Of a stretch of 64,000 nt of DNA, positions 60,828 to 64,000 are shown piece by piece. This DNA is from Rhodopseudomonas julia. GTDB lineage: Bacteria; Pseudomonadota; Alphaproteobacteria; Rhizobiales; Afifellaceae. The notes beneath the pieces are model-generated. The model saw nothing but the letters and a program-made list of their open reading frames with translations, made no database searches and was not told the origin of the DNA. Where the stretch lies: positions 372,001-436,000 of the forward strand of contig NZ_JAUSUK010000002.1 of NCBI RefSeq assembly GCF_030813515.1, in the 5' to 3' direction. Position 1 is the first letter of the stretch. Each line of letters opens with the position of its first letter. Made by a program: the position numbers and the translations under genes.

Positions 60828-62903
60828 TCAGCGCGCCTCGGGCAGAAAAATCACGAAGATCGTGCCTTCGCCCGGCGTGCTTGTGACCGTCAGAGTGCCG
60901 CCCTGCTGGACGATCAGCGTCTGGCTGATCGAGAGGCCGAGGCCGGTGCCTTCCTGGCGCTTGGTGGTGAAGAAGGGATCGAAGATTTTCGAGAGCACCT
61001 CCGGCGGGATGCCGATACCGGTGTCTTCGACCGCGATCTGAATGCCCGGCGTGCCGTCGCGATCCGTATCGGAGGTCGCAATCGTCAGCCGGCCGCCGTC
61101 GGGCATGGCGTGGATGGCGTTGACGATGAGGTTGACCAGCACCTGCTGCAGCTCGGTGCGGTTCATGAGGACGAGGCGGGTGGCGGTGTCGCGGCGCGCG
61201 ACCTCGATCTCCGCCTTGTTGAGGAGATGCTGGACGAGGGGCAGGCAGTCGGCGACGACGTCGGCGGGGGCGTGGCGGTCGACGAAGCCCGCATATTCCT
61301 CCGGCCGGGCGAATTGCAGGAGTTTCGTGACGATCTGGCCGATGCGGTCGATCTGTTCGTCGATGAGGCGGATCTCCGTTTCGGCGGGGACGGCGGCCTC
61401 GCCGAGGATCGAGCGCATGACTTCGAGATTGCCCTGCATGACGGCGACGGGATTGTTGATCTCGTGGGCGACGCCGGCCGTGATCTCGCCGATGGCGGCG
61501 AGCTTTTCCGACATGATGAGCTGTTTCGTCGTCGCCTCGAGCTGGCGGTTCGCTTCGCTCAGCTCGCGCGTGCGGTCCGCGACGCGGGCGTTGAGCTCCT
61601 CGTTCCAGGAGCGGAGTTGCCGGTCGCGCTCCTGCACCTGATCGAGAAGCCCGTCGAGATGGGCGGCGACACGGGCGATCTCGTCTTCATTGTCCGGAAG
61701 GGCGGTGCGGGCGCTCATATCGCCGGCCTCTACCTTGGAGATCGTCTCCGTCATGCGCTCCAGCGGGCGGAAGACGGAGCCCGCCCAGCGCAGGAAGAGC
61801 GGCACGCTCAAGGCGGTGACGGCGGCGAAGGCGGCGATGAGGGTGAGAAGCGAGACGAGCTTGGTGCGCTCAAACGGAGCTTCCAGGAAACCGACATAGA
61901 GCATGCCGACGCGGCGCCCAAAACTGTCGGTGATCGGCTCGTAGGCGGAGATGTACCAGTCGTTGACGACGAAGGCGCTGTCGAGCCAGACGCGGCCTTC
62001 GCCGAGGACGGCGGAGCGCACGGCGGCGGAAACCCGGGTGCCGAGGGCGCGCTTGTCCTCAAAAAGCCGGACATTGGTGGAGACGCGCACATCGTCGAGG
62101 AAGAGGGTCGCCGTGCCCTGGCTGCCGGCGGGCAGGCTTTCAGCGCGATAGACGAGGTCGTTGATCGTATCGATGAAGACGAGGTTCTGGTTGAGGAGAA
62201 GGCCGCCGACGAGGGCGGCGGGGCCCTGCCCGGGTAGGCGCACGGGACTTGCCGAATGCACGACCATGCCGCGGGTTTCGGCCGTCTCGTCGGTCGGCAC
62301 GGCGTTGGGCGTGTCGATGAGGGGGAGACGCGCCTGCGCGGCAAGCGCCGGCGAAATGGCGGCGAGCTCGTCGCCCGAAAAGATGTCGATCGCCGTCGTG
62401 GGCTTGCCGGCAAGGGCCTTTTGGACGACCGGCCGGTCGCCCGAAAGGTTCGGGGCTGCGCCTGCGGGGGAGGTCGCGTGCACACCGTCGCCGGTGCTGA
62501 CGAGATAGAGGAAATCGAGGCCGAGCGCCTTGCGGCTCTTCTCCAGATAGGCGGCGAGGGGGGCGGGGGCATCCGCCTCGATCACATCCCGGAATTCGGC
62601 GGACCGGCCGAGCGCGTCGATCTCGTCGCCGGTCGTCTCCAGGATGCGGTTGAAATACTGGTCGGCGATGGTGAGGTCGCCATGCACCTTCGACTTCAGA
62701 AGCTGGTCGAATTTCGCGTTCCAGCGAACGATGGTGACGCCGAGAAGAAGCGGCAGGATGACGAAGGTCGGCAAAAGCGCGATCGCCAGGAGGCGGAAGC
62801 GAACGGAACGGTGGCGGCCGATTTTTTCGGGACTGGACCGCGCAAGGTCGGGCCGCGCAAGGTCGGGCTGCGCAAGAGCGGGCTGCGCCGGCTCAGACGT
62901 CAT
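60828..62903 (-). CDS. Sensor histidine kinase with Cache and HAMP domains
   Basis: This 691-residue kinase has TM1 at about 36-58 (VRFRLLAIALLPTFVILPLL), a large periplasmic Cache-like region (60-340, with FLYLVSTGDGVHATSP, WLDSAFVVNDWYISAYEPIT and GRRVGMLYVGFLEAPF), TM2 (LVSLLTLIAAFAAVTALSVP), HAMP (RPLERMTETISKVEAGDMSA), a coiled coil and an NtrB-type core: H-box EITAGVAHEINNPVAVMQGN, N-box VNLIVNAIHAMPDG, G1 VEDTGIGIPPE, F-box FDPFFTTK and G2 GTGLGLSI. The N-terminus has an A-Q-P-D-L-A-R-P-D-L repeat from a 15-base DNA repeat. It follows the activator gene with a 15-base gap. Confidence 0.94.
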   Translation of the reverse strand: MTSEPAQPALAQPDLARPDLARSSPEKIGRHRSVRFRLLAIALLPTFVILPLLLGVTIVRWNAKFDQLLKSKVHGDLTIADQYFNRILETTGDEIDALGRSAEFRDVIEADAPAPLAAYLEKSRKALGLDFLYLVSTGDGVHATSPAGAAPNLSGDRPVVQKALAGKPTTAIDIFSGDELAAISPALAAQARLPLIDTPNAVPTDETAETRGMVVHSASPVRLPGQGPAALVGGLLLNQNLVFIDTINDLVYRAESLPAGSQGTATLFLDDVRVSTNVRLFEDKRALGTRVSAAVRSAVLGEGRVWLDSAFVVNDWYISAYEPITDSFGRRVGMLYVGFLEAPFERTKLVSLLTLIAAFAAVTALSVPLFLRWAGSVFRPLERMTETISKVEAGDMSARTALPDNEDEIARVAAHLDGLLDQVQERDRQLRSWNEELNARVADRTRELSEANRQLEATTKQLIMSEKLAAIGEITAGVAHEINNPVAVMQGNLEVMRSILGEAAVPAETEIRLIDEQIDRIGQIVTKLLQFARPEEYAGFVDRHAPADVVADCLPLVQHLLNKAEIEVARRDTATRLVLMNRTELQQVLVNLIVNAIHAMPDGGRLTIATSDTDRDGTPGIQIAVEDTGIGIPPEVLSKIFDPFFTTKRQEGTGLGLSISQTLIVQQGGTLTVTSTPGEGTIFVIFLPEAR

Positions 62904-62918
62904 CTCAGCGGCCCCAGC

Positions 62919-64000
62919 TCAGATGTTCCAGGCTGAGCATTTGCGGTCGATGGTCTTGCGCGAGACGCCGAGACGGCGGGCGGCTTCGGCGCGGTTGCCG
63001 CCGGTCGCTTCGAGAATGCGCAGGATATGGCGGCGCTCCACCTCTTCGAGTGCTTCTCCGGGCTCGCCGGCGACTTCGGGGGCGTGCGCGCCTTCTGTGC
63101 CCGTGGCGGGATCGCCGCGAAATTCCGGCGGGAAGCGGCCGAGGATGAGCGAGCGCTCGATGAGGTTTCTGAGCTCGCGGACATTGCCGGGCCAGTCATA
63201 GGCGGCGAGGCCCGCGCGCACGGCGGCATCGATTTCGACCGGGGGCATGCCGAGCTGCTTCGACAGGCGCTGCATGAAGAGGGTGGCGAGCTCGATCACG
63301 TCCTCACCGCGGGCGGCGAGCGGCGGCATGGCGATCTGCATGACGTTGATGCGGTAGAAGAGATCGGTGCGGAAACGGCCCTCTTCGACAGCGGCTTCGA
63401 GGTCGGCATTGGTGGCAAAGATGAAGCGCACATCGACCGGCACCTCGCGCTCCGAGCCGACCGGGCGCACACGCCGGTCTTCGATCGTGCGCAGGAGCTT
63501 GCTCTGCATGGCCAGCGGCAGTTCGGCGATCTCGTCGAGAAAGAGCGTACCGCCATGGGCATGGATGAAGAGGCCCTCGCGGCCCGCATCGGCGCCGGTG
63601 AAGGCGCCTTTCAGATGGCCAAAAAGCTCCGCCTCCAGCATGTCGGTCGGCACGGCGGCGCAATTGACGGCGACGAAGGGCTTGTCGGCGCGCTCGGAGA
63701 GGGCGTGGATGGAGCGCGCCGCCACCTCCTTGCCCGTACCGGACTGGCCGGTGATGAGAACCGAGGTCGGCAGGGGCGCCACGCGGGCGATGGTGTCGCG
63801 CACCTCGCCGATGCCGGGGGAATGGCCGATCAGCTTGTCGCGCAGAAGCATGTGATCGGCGGTGGAGCGCAGTTCGTGGCGCAGGACATGGATTTCGCGC
63901 TGCAGACGGATGCGGTCGAGGCAGCGCGCGACGGCGTTGAGGATCTGGTTGGAGCGAAAGGGTTTCAGGACGAAATCGACGGCGCCGGCGCGCAGCGCCT
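62919..64000 (-). CDS. Sigma-54-dependent response regulator (5' end beyond window)
   Basis: At least 360 residues of an NtrC/DctD-type activator are visible; the receiver domain is cut at 64000 but its end is present (AGAVDFVLKPFRSNQILN). The AAA+ domain has Walker A LITGQSGTGKEVAARSIH, the sigma-54 contact loop LKGAFTGADAGREG, Walker B GGTLFLDEIAELPL and the R-finger region DLFYRINVMQIAMPPL. A Fis-type helix-turn-helix ends the protein (NRAEAARRLGVSRKTIDRKC). The sensor kinase follows 15 bases on. The sigma-54 promoter of the OFA transporter is a probable target. Confidence 0.95.
   Translation of the reverse strand, partial: ALRAGAVDFVLKPFRSNQILNAVARCLDRIRLQREIHVLRHELRSTADHMLLRDKLIGHSPGIGEVRDTIARVAPLPTSVLITGQSGTGKEVAARSIHALSERADKPFVAVNCAAVPTDMLEAELFGHLKGAFTGADAGREGLFIHAHGGTLFLDEIAELPLAMQSKLLRTIEDRRVRPVGSEREVPVDVRFIFATNADLEAAVEEGRFRTDLFYRINVMQIAMPPLAARGEDVIELATLFMQRLSKQLGMPPVEIDAAVRAGLAAYDWPGNVRELRNLIERSLILGRFPPEFRGDPATGTEGAHAPEVAGEPGEALEEVERRHILRILEATGGNRAEAARRLGVSRKTIDRKCSAWNI

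Noticed and set aside
60792-62237. A 481-residue plus-strand open frame
   Set aside because: It mirrors the sensor kinase gene; the repetitive D/G/E composition is typical of an antisense frame.

Overview
The window is high-GC DNA with dense, mostly back-to-back genes. The gene content points to an alphaproteobacterium of the Hyphomicrobiales (Rhizobiales): an FtcR/Rem-type flagellar regulator, an alphaproteobacterial CheY/CheZ pair, an FdsGBACD-type NAD-dependent formate dehydrogenase, a cytochrome c-prime with a b561-type cytochrome, and two-hairpin extragenic repeats of a kind common in rhizobial genomes. I cannot name the genus. No rRNA, tRNA, CRISPR array or intact insertion sequence was seen. 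Two stretches look less GC-rich and accessory: the left edge (ParB-like gene) and about 7.6-9.0 kb (HEPN-like plus DUF2971).

Layout. 1-2.2 kb: a ParB-like gene cut by the left edge, then a long intergenic region with extragenic palindromes. 2.2-13.9 kb: a GGDEF-EAL protein, GNAT acetyltransferase, AraC regulator, threonine-dehydratase-like enzyme, HEPN/DUF2971 pair, small exported proteins, ASCH protein, arylamine N-acetyltransferase, and a flavin-fold/GAF gene pair. 14.0-18.3 kb: dhaKLM, a PEP-dependent dihydroxyacetone kinase whose DhaM carries a complete PTS Enzyme I. 19-30 kb: lipoprotein, cytochromes b561 and c-prime, cheZ/cheY, ftcR, and a signalling cluster (a periplasmic sulfite-oxidase-fold-like protein, a histidine kinase and two response regulators). 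30-36 kb: aldo/keto reductase, then a four-gene operon joining an arylsulfotransferase-family protein, two small membrane proteins and a PAPS-type sulfotransferase. 36-43 kb: ring-cleaving dioxygenase/DoxX/LysR, PHB-depolymerase-like esterase, DUF2235, AhpD-like and DUF1028 proteins, and a RES-Xre toxin-antitoxin pair with an operator-like promoter. 43-46 kb: a secreted Cache-like protein translationally coupled to a chemoreceptor. 46-50.7 kb: a complete branched-chain amino acid type ABC transporter. 51-64 kb: a formate unit (fdsGBACD, LysR regulator, OFA-family transporter) followed by a sensor kinase and a sigma-54 activator cut by the right edge.

Most notable signals. (i) A good sigma-54 promoter with three upstream palindromes lies in front of the OFA transporter and directly beside an NtrC-type activator/kinase pair, suggesting local enhancer-type control. 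(ii) Two signalling loci pair a small secreted sensor-like protein with a membrane transducer by overlapping reading frames. (iii) The arylsulfotransferase/sulfotransferase operon is a plausible uncharacterised sulfation system and has a perfect 19-bp tandem duplication at its last gene's start. (iv) The HEPN/DUF2971 pair may be a defence-type module. Functions are read from motifs and family memory; no database search was possible.
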